NCBI GenBank assembly: GCA_943735955.1
Contig: OX030957.1
Span: 5,493,301 to 5,557,300 of the forward strand
Length of the DNA: 64,000 nucleotides
Origin: Piscicola geometra
Lineage: Eukaryota; Annelida; Clitellata; Hirudinida; Piscicolidae
Direction: 5' to 3'
This document shows positions 1 to 64,000 of the stretch, piece by piece. Both the position numbers and the translations under genes were made by a program. The notes beneath the pieces are model-generated. The model did not search any database, had not been told where the DNA came from, and worked only from the letters and a program-made list of their open reading frames with translations. Numbering within the stretch: position 1 is the stretch's first letter; each line of letters opens with the position of its first letter.

Positions 1-77
1 GTGCTACACTAAACCCCATTCAACTCCCATTAACTCCCCTTAAACCCCCTTGGCACCCCTTCAAATCGCCGATTCAG

Positions 78-3945
<3,868 letters not shown>

Positions 3946-3960
3946 CATGTCTGCGTGGGT

Positions 3961-4100
3961 AGACGGATGGATGGATGGATGGATGGATGGATGGATGGAT
4001 GGATGGATGGATGGATGGATGGATGGATGGATGGATGGATGGATGGATGGATGGATGGATGGATGGATAGATGGATGAATAGATGGATAGATGGATGGAA
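3961..4100 (+). repeat. GGAT tetranucleotide array in AKT 3' UTR
   Basis: About 30 near-perfect ATGG/GGAT units begin some 15 bases after the AKT stop codon, so they should lie in the 3' UTR. Confidence 0.85.
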
Positions 4101-4596
4101 GGGGGGTTGGGAAGGGACGGGAAAGGTTTAGTGTATTTTTATTAGTGTATTTTGTGTGTGTGGGGAAGGGGGTTGTGTGTGTGGGGGTTTGTTTGTGGGG
4201 GTTGTTTGTGTGCGTGTGTGTGGGGGTGTGCGTGTGGGGGTGTGCGTATGGGTGTGTGTTTTCGTGCGTGATGCTTTCGTCACATGTGTGGAGTTTTCAG
4301 AACTGCTTCGTCACACTTTATCGATATATCTGTATCTACTCTGCTTCTTCTTTATTTTAGTTCTCTGTATTCTCGTGACCTTGTGTGTTTTTGTGTGTGA
4401 GCTTGTGTCTGGCGTAGTCTTAGTGCCTGCACGTCTTTATGTTTGTATATATGTTTGCGTGTATGTTTGTATATGTGTTTGTGCGTCTAAATATACGTCG
4501 TTTTGTGTGTGTAGCCTACTGCTAGATTTGTTGGCACATCATAGGATGAATGATCCATCAATCAATCATACAAACAACATTCTCGTTAAGGACGAT

Positions 4597-4602
4597 AATA
4601 AA
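4597..4602 (+). terminator. Possible AKT poly(A) signal
   Basis: Canonical AATAAA about 650 bases after the AKT stop. It was chosen by position only; other AT-rich hexamers are nearby. Confidence 0.3.
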
Positions 4603-5559
4603 CAAACATTTCAACACTGTCCTTTCATCGCCATTTTAACCGCCATTTTCAACCAATCAACCTTCGAAGTTTACTCCATCTCCATTAATACATTGGTAGC
4701 TTTCAATTTCAATATTATTTCTCCTCCCTTTCCATTGGTAACTTAACCGCGGTGATCTTACAAGTAAAGAAGTAACTAAGTAAAGAAGAAACTAAGTAAA
4801 GAAGTAACTAAGTAAACACGTAACTAAGTAAACAAGTAAGTGAGGCTACATTACAGCGTTACGCAGACGATCGCTTGGTTCTTTGTGTGTAAGTATTACC
4901 ACTTCATCAAAGGTTTTTTGTTCACCTGTAAAAAGTAATCTGTCTATTCGTCTGCTTGCGCACGCGCCACTGAGTAAGTGTGAGCACGTGATGCGTGGTT
5001 CATTATTGCCGCCACAAAGACTATTAATACATAAAGATAAATATATATATATATTATAGCAATGATACATATGTATTTTTTTAAATCTCTACATTCATTG
5101 GGTTAATTTGAAGAGGAGTTTAAGATGACTCAGCTATTAATCCTCTAATGAGCTGTTTAGACTAGGCAATCTCAGTTGATGATTGAGAACTTTATTATTA
5201 TTATTATTATTAGTTTTTTATTTATATTACTTTTATTAATTATAGTAATGATAATATTATTACCACTCTTTCTAGTAATAGTATTCATTATATTATTTAT
5301 TGGCATACTGTGGATTAAGATCAGTTTATTTTAGCAGTTGCAACGAAATTCCAATTAATAAACAATACTAAAGTATAATTCATTGACTGACAAGCATCAA
5401 ATTGAAGAAAGAAAAATTCTATCGAACAAAATGTTGCTTTGAGCATCTTATCGCGATCTGATATTAAGCAGAGAATCATTCACGCTACCAATCAACTCCT
5501 CATCCACGCTACCTCGCATATTTAAAATAAAGATACTTTGAACGTTTTAATTTATTGCC

Positions 5560-5720
5560 TGACACCTCATCTTCATCAACATCATCATCGAGCGGGTGCC
5601 GATAAGAGGTCAGGAGGCCTCTTTCCGCGGCACGACAAATTGACTTCTAAACCGATTTTTGTTTTTTGCCGATGATTTTCACTGGTCGCCTTCATGCGTT
5701 GGCTGTGCTGGCATCTAATA
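5560..5720 (-). mobile_element. SINE fragment, family B (GAT-tailed)
   Basis: On the minus strand, the segment with GAGGCCTCCTGACCTCTTAT matches 10441-10461, and the flanking TTTGTCGTGC part also matches. Both copies run into GAT/GATGATG repeats at the 3' end. The 5' head here is degraded. Homology between two copies plus a shared 3' tail supports a retroposed element. Confidence 0.6.
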
Positions 5721-5745
5721 ATAAATAATAAAATAATGCGTATTT

Positions 5746-5992
5746 ATAATGCGCCAAGGCATGCAACTGAGGCGCCACTCACACGACATAAGTCGTGAAA
5801 CACCGCATCATATACACTAGGTCAATCAATCAATCAATCACTAATAATTTGTATAGCGCCCTTTACTAAGCGAACAAAAGCGCTCAAGGTATATAGGTAT
5901 ATGATAGCTCACGGTTGGCTGAGCAAGGATTCGAACTAGCGACCTTTAAGTTGCAGGTCCAACGACTTTACCATCTAAGCCAACCCGCTGAT
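5746..5992 (-). mobile_element. tRNA-derived SINE, family A, long form
   Basis: Read on the minus strand, it begins GCGGGTTGGCTTAG (A-box-like), has AGTTCGAATCC (B-box-like), then CGTGAGCTATCATATACC and ends near GTGAGTGGCGCCTCAGTTG and GGCGCATTA. The same order occurs at 30719-30950. This copy contains an extra module of about 75 bases at roughly 5820-5895 with CTTGAGCGC, GGGCGCTATACAAAT and GATTGATTGATTG. Confidence 0.8.
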
Positions 5993-6926
5993 GAGCATAA
6001 AGGCAAAACAGCTGTCGTGCATCTCTCCCGTCTCAATCTCCCCCGAGTCTTCTAATTCTGACACTCTGAAATCGTTGTCAAGAATGCCAAGCCAAAGGTT
6101 ACAGTGAAATTGGTATACTTCTTTTATCTTCCTTCCACATGCCATTCCTATCTCAGAACACACATTCGACTCTGAACACAAGAACCTCTACCAACATGAA
6201 TTTGAGTCGGAAAAGGATAGATGTTGAGCTCGGGTATACGAAGCTAGTTAGCATTGCACGACCATGGCATTTGGGTGCATATATATAAGGAAGTTTCAAG
6301 CGATCATTCCAACTGGAAGTCGTCAATAACGACATTCGGAACCCTCTGACGTTCAGTATGTTTATGAGATTTTGATTTTATGTGAGAAAAAGATTTTTTT
6401 TAGTGTTTAAGTAATGGTGTTTTAGAAAATTAGTTTTAAATGATTGATTGGTTAAAAGTTTTCAAAAATGGCTATATATCGTTGCATATGAGTTTGACGG
6501 ATTTTATTTGAAAAACAAAAAAAACTAACTATTTTTATTATTCAAACTAATATTATTCCAAATTTGAAATCGCATAAAGGAGAAGAGACTAATCCTATTG
6601 TAAATTGCGGCTCGTGGAGAATTTATCCGAATGGCGAATCTACTTTCTCTTACAACACGCAATGCATAAAATAATGCAAATAATATCGAAGCTTTCAAAT
6701 TACAAATCTTTCCATTTTGTTTTTTAATATATATAACGATTAATTTATATAATCAGAAAAGACTGAACAAACCAAACTAAATCATTATTTTATTTCAAAA
6801 GTTTAAATCTTGCATCTCAAAAAAACGCATTTTCAAATAATAAACCTTCTCACAACACCTAGCACACCCCTTTTTCTCATATTCTTCCCACCTTTCCACC
6901 GCTCAGAAAAACGACTCAAGAGCACA

Positions 6927-16271
<9,345 letters not shown>

Positions 16272-17007
16272 TGGCACTACATCATCATAAGGTCGATGCT
16301 TATCTAGAGCAGTTGAAAAAAGATCGCCCGAGTTTACGGTTGATGATGATGAAGTGATGTTTGTGCTTATGGTGTGGAGTAGTTTGAAACTCTATAATCG
16401 AAACTTTTTTCTTTAATTTTATTTGAAATTTTTCTTGTGCATGCCAATGTAGTTTAAGAATATTTCTTTTCAGCTTTAAGATCCTGCTGGAAGTTAAGAA
16501 TGACATATAAAAATGATCATTTAACATTGGTAAATATTTTAACTTTGTAAAACTTAAAATAAAGCAGAAAGCATAAGCAGCGTGGAAGGTTTTATCCATA
16601 TAAACTCTTTAAATATTCGCTTGTCTTGACGTTTTCAAATGTGCCAATTCATATCATAATTCTTTAATATTGTAGTTTAAACGTTTTATATTTCTTGATA
16701 CATTATTGTGAAAAAATAGTTTAAAGTTAGCACATCTAAAATTATCTTGTAATTCTAATATAATTTATATACGAATATAGAAATAATACATTGAAATATA
16801 TTTATTTAAAAAAAATAAAGTTTCATTAAAATTTTAATACAAGAAGTTTGAAAGTTTGTCCAGAATTGGTATTATATTGGTTTAAAAACTAAAGATCTAC
16901 TTTTAATCTAGTAACTACATATGTATCCGCTCCCACCATACACGTTAATCGCCTTTATCCATGCTGGTTTATTTTAGTTATGCATTGGTTTTACTGACAT
17001 CTCAAGA
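16272..17007. other. Intergenic: 3' end of Cys-rich gene and USP36 upstream region
   Basis: AT-rich sequence with an AATAAA at 16558-16563, 287 bases after the Cys-rich stop. The USP36 promoter must lie here or in an unseen 5' UTR exon. I see no clear core promoter element. Confidence 0.6.
16558..16563 (+). terminator. Likely poly(A) signal of the Cys-rich gene
   Basis: Canonical AATAAA at a typical distance after the stop codon, with T-rich sequence following. Confidence 0.5.
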
Positions 17008-20000
17008 ATGAAGTCAAACCTTAACAATCTTTTTACGTCTCTGATGAAAAATGGCAAGACTTCCCACAAAAACTCCGCTGACCGTGTTAGAAGACTCTCT
17101 GGTGAAGTGACAAACGAGTTAGTTTTCGAGAAAGAAGATCAAATAAAATTCAAATCAGATTCGAAGGAAAATGTGAACCATTTGGTCAAAAAAAGTTAGT
17201 AAATTAAATTTGTTAGTTTACAATTTTCAGATACAAAATACAAATTTTAATCAACCTTTAACATTAATTTCCAGAAAATAACGAGATAACAACATCGAAA
17301 GACGCAAAAAAGCCAAAAAAAGTTGAAAATGAGATTGGAGATAAATGGGGTGAAATAAAAAAAGTGGGAGCAGGTCTACGAAACCAGGGCAACACTTGTT
17401 TCCTCAACTCCACCCTTCAATGCCTCATCTACTCCAAGCCACTCTTCAACTACCTCATCTCCATCAAGCACCCACCCACCTGTAGGCACAACATTGTTGT
17501 AATTGATTCTTTTCCCATTAAATGTATAAAATGTAAATTTACAATATTTTAATATTTGTTAAACAATTTTAAATTCAAGGCTCAAATGGCAAACTGTGCA
17601 TGGTGTGTGAGGTGAGATCGGTGGCGAGTATGTGTCTGGTGCAGAACAGCAACATCGTGTCACCAACGTCAATCCTCAAGAAACTCAAACGTGCGTTGTT
17701 TCAGAACCACTTCACCATCCATTTTTGACATAAAAAGTTCAATTAATACTTACAAAACTTATGTATATCTCATACAATTCTCACATATAATCCTATATTT
17801 TCACTTACTTAAACATTTCATAATATTATTAATCCATTTAGGTATCACATACAATATCACACACATATTGATACAATGCAAACATAGCGTCTGCACGCAT
17901 CACCCCTGCAGAGATAGCGCGGCACATGCGCTGGGGCAGTCAAGAAGATGCGCACGAGTTCCTGAGGCATGTGATCGATGCCATGCACCGAGCGTCCATC
18001 CACAAGTCTTAGTCATCATCTCTTTAATCATTTTCCTAATCATATCTTCTTAATCATTGAATGTTTCGGATCATCGAGAAAGCAATATGGTTGTTAAAAC
18101 TGACAATTTTAATCACTGCGTATTTTTGAAACATACAAAATAATTTTTTAGTTTCACATTTTCAATCTTCTTACAATCACATACAAATCCGTTGAAACAA
18201 AATTTTAAAAATTATTTAAATGCATCCAGGACCGTCCTCACTTCCAACGACAAATCCTCCCCCATCACCAAGCTCTTCGGAGGCCTGCTTAAAAGCCAGA
18301 GTGAGTGAGGAGTGGATGAATTTGATGATGAGAAGGATAATGCCAGGAGAATAACGGAAATGCTTTTTTCACCCATCTATACATCCACTATCGGCTTTTC
18401 ACCATCCTTCCCCCATCCCTTCACAAACAAAAATCACTCTTTTTTCCTCAAACCAAAAATCTCAGCCTCTTCCACAACCACCATTCACCCCCCTCTTTCA
18501 CAATCCACTAAACCAATTCCCCATCCCCCCCTCCAATATATACCAACAGTCGTCTGCACACAATGCCACAAGGAATCCATAAAGCTCGATCCCTTCATGG
18601 ACGTCTCACTGGAAGTCAGGGTGAGTATGTCGCATTCTCTGTCTCTCTCTTACTCTGTCTTTGTCTCCCTACCTCTGTCTGTCTTTCTACCTCTTACCTC
18701 GTCCATTTACCATTCAATGTGCCAAGTCGTCTCTACACCCATGCAAGACCACACACCAATTATTTAAAAATGAGAATATACAAAAAAAATTCTTCTCACT
18801 GACTAACCCACACCCTCCAATGGACAACACCAAAGCACCAATTATAAAAAAAAACAAAAATAACAATTTTATTCAACAAATATTTATTCTCACTTTATGG
18901 GCTTCAGTTACTTGCCTTGGCGCTTTATTTTAAATTTAAAATAATCATCATCATAACCATCACATCACCAGGGTGTTCCGAGCATAGAAGCAGGTCTCGC
19001 CAAGTTCACAAAGGCCGAGATGCTTGATGGTGATAATGCCTACCTCTGCAAGAAGTTATTGCTTTTGTCATCGCCGTCGTCATGATACTCATCTAATCAT
19101 TATCATCAAAAGCATAATAATAATCATGATTATCATTAGCATCAACAACATCATTATTACGTCATGATCATCATCAATAGCATCAATCATTACGTCATGA
19201 TCATTATCGATAACATCAATCATTACGTCATGATCATCATTGTCATCAACAACCGTTATCATCATCATCATCACCCTCAATCCCCTAACTCTCTTTTTTA
19301 CAACTTGCTGCATACATTAGGATCTTGTTTCACTCCCATCAAGACACCACCACTACCACACACCATCTCTACCATACCATACCACTACCACACACCATCA
19401 CTATTACACCACTACCACACACCATCACTATCATACCACTACCACACACCATCACTACCATACCACACTCCCACCACCACCACACCCCCACTATAACGCC
19501 CCACCACCACGCCACTAAAACACAACCACTATGACACTACCATCGTCATAGTTGTTACTTCTACCACACCACCACCATCACCACCATCATCATCATCATC
19601 ACCACCATCATCATCACCACCACCATCATCATCATTATCACCACCATCATCATCATCATCACCACCATCACCACCACCACCACCACCACCATCATCATCA
19701 CCACCATCGTAGCTGCAAGAGGAAGGTCAGGGCGAAGAAGCGGTTCCTCTTCTGCAAGCTGCCCCAAGTCCTCACCATCCAGCTCAAGAGGTTCGCATTC
19801 CTCTCTTCAATTTAAATACTTTTAGGTATTTTTATAGAAGTTTTTTTAGCTATAGTTTTGTATCTATTAATATTTTTTTTAAATATCAAATTATTGTATA
19901 ATTTATAATTTTTAAATATGAATATAGTGTATAAAGAAACAAAATTAATGATAGTTACATTATAAAATTGGTATTACTATATTACTAAGTTCTATACACC

Positions 20001-23000
20001 CTCCCTCCACAGGTACTCACTGAGTGGCGGGAAGGTTTCAAACCACATCTCCTTCCCAAACTCCCTCAACCTGCACCCCTACACCCACGACCACCAACAC
20101 CCCTCCACGCCACCCAACTCACACCACTTGACTACCAACAACAATAACAACAACAACAATGCTGCTCTTGACAAGTCTTACAAGGGCGATTTTAATGCTG
20201 GTTGGTGGCTTAGAACGTCTGTTTTCAGCTCTGCGTGATGTCATAGTAACTTGCTGTTCGTTGTTCTTTAATCTTGCAGTCTCTAATCCACATCAACTAG
20301 GTTAATCATCATCATGATCATCTTGATCATTTAATTTCTACCACATTCCACCCCATTCGACCACACCATCTCATCCCACCCACACCTTTCCTCCACACAA
20401 CTTCATACATCTCTCACATACCACCCCACCCCATCAACTCCACCAAACACACCACATCCCACCTTTCTCTGCCAAAATCCTCCTACCATCAAACAACCAC
20501 ACCACTACCCCAGCCCATCCAACAACACCACCATCCAACTCCTCCTATCCCCACCCCTTCCTCTATCCACAGCCAATATTCCACACCAAACCCACCCATA
20601 CCCACTTCCAAATCTCCTCCCCCCCACAACCGCCCACAACCACCCCCCCCCCCCCACAGCACTACCCTCGAAGCGGCAATGCACGTACCAGTTGTACGCG
20701 GTACTGGTGCACGAGGGGCGTTCAACCTCTTCCGGCCACTACTACGCCTACATCAAGGCGCCCACCCACGCGTGGTACTGCATGAATGACTCACACGTGA
20801 GGAAGACTTTCAATTAGAATTTGAAGGATCGTTACTTTAGTGGTTATAGTAATGTGAATTATAGTAATAATAGTAATAATAATTGTAATAATTGTAATGA
20901 TGATAGTAATAATTGTAATGATGATAGTAATAATTGTAATGATGATAATAATAATAATTCTGAAATTAAATATAATGATAATAATAGTATTACTTTTAAA
21001 TTAAATTTCACATTTTCTTAAAGTTTGTATTTGGTTTAAAAAAAAGATGAATTATCACTTGAACCATCATCATCATCATCATCATCCTACTAAATTATAT
21101 TTAAATTAGAAATTGACTTAACCCAGTGTATTAATGCAGAACATTCTATAATCGCCTGCAGGTCTTTCAGACGAGTCTCAATCACGTTCTGAAGGCACAG
21201 GCGTACCTCTTGTTCTACCAACGAGTTCCATCCACCACCACATCATCATCATCGTCACCTTCATCCACCACCACATCCCCATCCAACACACCATCGCATT
21301 ACAAAAAAGGTTGATTTGATGGATTTTTTATGATTTATAAGACAGTTTACATGGTTTCGAAATTTTAATTTAATATTATTATTTTAAACTAAAATTTTTT
21401 TTTAGTTTTAAATGTCTAGAATTTCTGATTTAAATCCTCTTTTACTCTTTCAGACGAATCAGCTACATTGCCACACACCACAGCTTCACAAAACTCCGTT
21501 AAAACCATCCAACCCTCCGCCATCATTATCAAGCCATCAGCATCATCATCAGCACCATATAAGCCATCATCATCAGCAACATACAAGCCATCATCATCAG
21601 GCAAGCCATTAACATTAAGCATCGGTGATGTGTTGCGGAAGAAACAGAAAAGTTGTAACAACAACAACAACGACGACAATAAAAACAACAACAGCAAAGA
21701 ACAACAACAACAACAACCGCTCAACATCAAAGCACCTAAAGCCCCATCAAGACTTCCACCTCCTCAACACTTTTCGCCTCCCTTAAGCGACGATTTAATG
21801 GTGATAGGAAACTCTATCAGACCACCATTACCATCTCTCCCGTCATCATCATCGCTATTATTAACAGCATCATCATCATCATCAGCTTCTCCATCTCCTT
21901 CCTCTTTCGCTTCCTTCTTCACTCCATCACCTCCACTACCCTCACAAACTCACTACATAGAAAAAACACCAGTTCTTTCTGGAAAGGATTTAAATAATCA
22001 TCATCACCATCTCCATCAAGATCATCATCATCATCGCCATTGCCGCCGCCATCATCATCAAGAGCATGTCTCGGAGACTGTCAAGTACACATCAGTGTGG
22101 AATATCAAACCGTTGGTGGTTAAGTCATCATCTGATCCTGTATGTCTCGTGGGTGCTAAGGCTTCTTGTGGTGCTAGTAATAGTAGTAGTAGTACTGTAC
22201 TTAGTAGTACTGCACTAAGTAATGGTGGTGGTGGTGCTAGTGGTAGTGGTAGTCGTGGTGGTAGTAGTGGTTGTTGTGGTGATGGTGCTAGAAGTAGTAG
22301 TAGGGGTCGTGGGGATGCTAGTAGTAGTGGTAGTAATAGTCTCAATGGTGGTGGTGCTAGTCATAGTAATAGTTTCACTGGTGATAGTTCTAGAAGAGAT
22401 GGAATGGTGCGAGGGAGGGATGGCAGGTGCGTGTTTAAAAGATCATCATCAGGGGTATGGAGGGTTGAGGAGATGGGAGGTGGTGGTGGTGGTGATGGTG
22501 GTGGTAGTGGTGGTAGAGGGATGAGTGAAGATAGAAGAGAAAACATTGATGGAAAGAAGAATGGAGGAGTGATTAGGAGTGAAAGAAGCATGCATCCTGG
22601 ACTTTCCATGGAATCAAGTATGGGAGAGTTGGAACGCGTGCCAAACATCACTAATGGGATGTCTGGAAAGAAGAAGATGATGATGATGAAAATGAAGAGG
22701 AAAGATGATGATGATCATGATGGGGGAAGTGATGATGATGGCTCTGATGATGATGATGAAAGAAAGAATAATAAAGAGACTGGTGTTAGGGAGAAGCTTG
22801 TTGAATGTTAGAGAGATTATTTGTTTCAAAATTATTTAGAAAATGTGTGTAAAAACATTTATTTAACTTTCTTTCAAAAAACGTTAAAAAATGCAATTGA
22901 TTATAAAATAAAAAGAATAAAAATAATTAGCATCATCATCGCCATCATCATCAATCCCCTAGGTCCCACTTTCAAGTGGGATGGCAAGGGGCAAAAGTTA

Positions 23001-23869
23001 AAGGGAGATGAAGAGGAGGGAGGAGAGAGGATGAGGAGGAAGAAGAAGAGGTTGGAGTTGGAAGCGATCACTGCTTCGCCATTCTGTGTTCCTGGTAAGA
23101 GGCGTTTGTGCATGCATGCATGAATGAGTGGGTGGTATTTAGAAGAAAAAGTAAGAAAAGATTTTTTGTAACATATTTTTACAAGTTATTTTGGTAAAGA
23201 TTGTTATTTATTTGTAAAATATAAAAAATATATTCATTTCTCTACGCGATATCTATTTAACTTTCAAGTGAGCAGTTGGGATGGAGTGGAGGCGACTGGC
23301 TTGAAGAAGAAGGAAGAGGAGAAGGAGGGATGGAAGAGAGATGTTGAGGAGAGGAGAAAGAGGAAGCATGCTGAGATGGACGATGAAATAGACCAAGGAA
23401 AGGTACTTTGCACACTCACTTTGCACACTCCCTTCGCGTTGATGATGTGTTTGTCTGTGATGTAAGCAGTTCCAGCATCGGAGATTAAACAATTACTATT
23501 TTATATTAAAAAAAGTTTGCTTATATTAGTCACAGCGTGAGCAGACGCATGCCGTGTTGCAATGGTCTACTGCGCCAGAGGCGTATCTAATGTTATTCAC
23601 TTGAATCGATTTTATTGCTCTGAGGAGTTCAGGAGTTCAAATTCATATTCTGTGTCCTTCAAAAAGATGAAGAAAGTGAAGGCGAGGGGGCGTTCAACTC
23701 ACGCCACTGCCACAAACCCCTTCCAGAGGTGGAACGAGAAACACTACGCCAAGTCCGCACTAAATGTAACCCTTGTTTCATTGCTACTACTACTATTACC
23801 ACTACTACTACTACCATTACTGCTACTACTAATACTACTAGTACTAACACTACTACTATACTACTAGTA

Positions 23870-23963
<94 letters not shown>

Positions 23964-23965
23964 AG

Positions 23966-24022
<57 letters not shown>

Positions 24023-24106
24023 ATAATAATAATAATAATAATAAATTAACATTTTTTTGCATCAAATCATTTTGCCTTTCCACAGAACATGAACCTGACC
24101 TTCTGA
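17008..24106 (+). CDS. USP36: USP36-type ubiquitin-specific protease, 1037 aa (16 exons)
   Basis: Exons 17008-17194, 17275-17481, 17580-17690, 17912-18005, 18230-18300, 18550-18620, 18972-19054, 19713-19790, 20013-20200, 20660-20796, 21162-21309, 21454-22806, 22963-23094, 23269-23402, 23667-23765 and 24086-24106 all join in phase. The protein is a C19 cysteine peptidase that removes ubiquitin. GLRNQGNTCFLN carries catalytic Cys104, SGHYYAYI carries His390 and MNDS carries Asp407. VCTQC (226/229) and LCKNC (273/276) form the zinc site. WGSQEDAHEFLRHVIDAM and PQVLTIQLKR are family signatures. The C-terminal MDDEIDQGK|MKKVKARG segment resembles the conserved USP36/USP42 tail, which separates it from other USPs. 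In mammals USP36 is nucleolar. Oddities are a roughly 45-residue His/Asn-rich insert before the His box and one 1353-base low-complexity exon. The last three exon starts are the least certain. Confidence 0.9.
19553..19708 (+). repeat. CAT/CAC repeat before USP36 exon 8
   Basis: About 150 bases of CATCAT and CACCAC triplets that end four bases before the acceptor at 19711-19712. Confidence 0.85.
23785..24048 (+). repeat. ACT/CTA microsatellite in last USP36 intron
   Basis: ACT triplets start about 20 bases after the exon 15 donor and fade into AAT triplets before the last short exon. Confidence 0.9.
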
Positions 24107-25274
24107 AGAATTAAATAGTGCTCGTGTGTGCGTGTGTGTACGCGGCGATTCATCCACGAATATGTACACAGATTTGATTGTATGAATGATTTAGAGCTTG
24201 GATTTGAATATTTCACAATCATTTCATTTATAATGGTGTTTTTGATTTACCGATGTACTAATCAATGATTTGATTCGTCAATTAATCAATGATTTAATTT
24301 TTCGTATAATACGTGGTATGGTAGGTTATTTAAAATATTTAGAGACGATTAAAAGATAAAGCCTTTAAATTCAGCTTAAAAGGTTAAAAGCCTTTAGACA
24401 ATTTTATCTCTTGAAAAACAATTTGGGGCCATCCATAAAAGACGCCCTCGAATTTTTTTTCCTCCCCCCTCGTGAGTTAACGACGTGATTTTTACAAACG
24501 ATGACATTTCAAAGGTGAAAACTTAGCTATTTGAAAAACTAAAGAAAGTATGTTTTAATTTTTCAAAATATTGTGAAAAAATTCAATACAATACATTTTT
24601 GTGTTTAAAATCTTAGGCATAATTTATATCTTTATTAATAAAATAAATAAAGTTTTAAGAAGAAATTTCTTGAATGATATATTATCGAATAAAAACTAAT
24701 TTGAAAAAATATAATTACTCAATATTTTAATTAGATAAAAAATTAATGCTAAAAATACTATTTTTGTATCTTTAAAGGTATTGATTACCGCCCTTGTTTT
24801 ATTTTATTTAATTACATCGTTTCTGTAATCTTATCCTTATAATTAAAAATATATTTATCGAATCATTGTTGAAAATTATTAAAACTCCAAAAAAAGTAAC
24901 TTTTGTATTTTTCAAAAATCATCTGTTTCAAAACACGTGTTTACACTCATGAAGTTCCCACTTTAAATTTATTACTCTCCTATTTTAATAATTAAATGAT
25001 TTCATTTAGTAATTATATTTTTCGTTTTAACAATTTCAAATAATTATGCAAAAGGAATATTAAAATATCATTTAGTGTATTTCATGAAAAAAAAAATTGA
25101 GAAATTAGAAAATTAGCGAAAAATTATAAGTCGTGAAAAAGTATGAAATTAAGTCCTTTTCACCAAATATGTTTCTTGCTTATAACAGTTACTAGACTCT
25201 AGTAACTGTAACTAGTAACTAGAGAGAAATTTAAATGGCGAAGCAGACCTAACATTGCTTTTCCAATTGCAGTC
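24107..25274. other. Intergenic between USP36 and CAD
   Basis: An ATTAAA at 24110-24115 right after the USP36 stop could be its poly(A) signal. The rest is AT-rich with no ORF of note. A TTGCAG at 25267-25272, just upstream of the CAD ATG, could be the acceptor of a 5' UTR intron. Confidence 0.55.

Positions 25275-64000
<38,726 letters not shown>

Larger units (their letters stand above)
4101..6926. other. Intergenic region between AKT and the Cys-rich gene
   Basis: GT-rich sequence (4100-4260) is followed by unique AT-rich DNA. An AATAAA at 4597-4602 is a possible AKT polyadenylation signal. A short 16-bp array (AAGTAACTAAGTAAAG type) lies at about 4762-4850. SINE-derived sequence is at 5560-5720 and 5746-5992. 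From 6000 to 6926 I see only AT-rich sequence and no supported gene. Confidence 0.6.

Noticed and set aside
21416..22829. Minus-strand frames opposite USP36 exon 12
   Set aside because: They are shadows of the Ser/Gly/His-rich coding exon.

Overview
The window is intron-rich animal nuclear DNA. Short GC-rich exons with clean GT-AG boundaries encode conserved metazoan proteins, and they sit in introns packed with simple-sequence and minisatellite DNA. TTAGGG-type repeats, tRNA-derived SINEs and the trifunctional CAD gene fit a bilaterian, possibly a lophotrochozoan. I cannot name the species. I rebuilt four genes by joining conserved exons and checking that every junction keeps phase; all four are on the + strand.

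Layout. 78-3945: 3' part of an AKT (protein kinase B) gene, 7 exons, starting inside the kinase domain and ending at the true stop. 3946-6926: 3' flank and intergenic DNA with a GGAT array and SINE copies. 6927-16271: a 4-exon gene for a 208-residue secreted cysteine-rich protein I do not recognise. 17008-24106: a complete 16-exon USP36-type deubiquitinase of 1037 residues. 25275-64000: the first 46 exons of CAD (1618 codons), from the start codon through the glutaminase, both carbamoyl-phosphate synthetase halves and most of the dihydroorotase. The gene runs off the right edge, so the aspartate transcarbamylase part is outside.

Function. AKT is growth-factor signalling, CAD is the entry enzyme of pyrimidine synthesis and USP36 in other animals supports the nucleolus and ribosome production. 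All three relate to growth, but nothing here shows co-regulation.

The unusual part is the introns. CAD intron 13 is 14.7 kb, and about 14.2 kb of it is one array of GAGT/TAAT/AAAT tetranucleotides with no visible cytosine on the sense strand. Its repeat units carry both an AATAAA hexamer and a GTGAGT donor-like motif. Many other introns have a G+T-rich 5' arm and an A+C-rich 3' arm, potentially complementary. Several CAD introns contain copies of the end of the preceding exon plus its donor site. I found no CRISPR array, rRNA gene or convincing functional tRNA gene, and no supported minus-strand gene.
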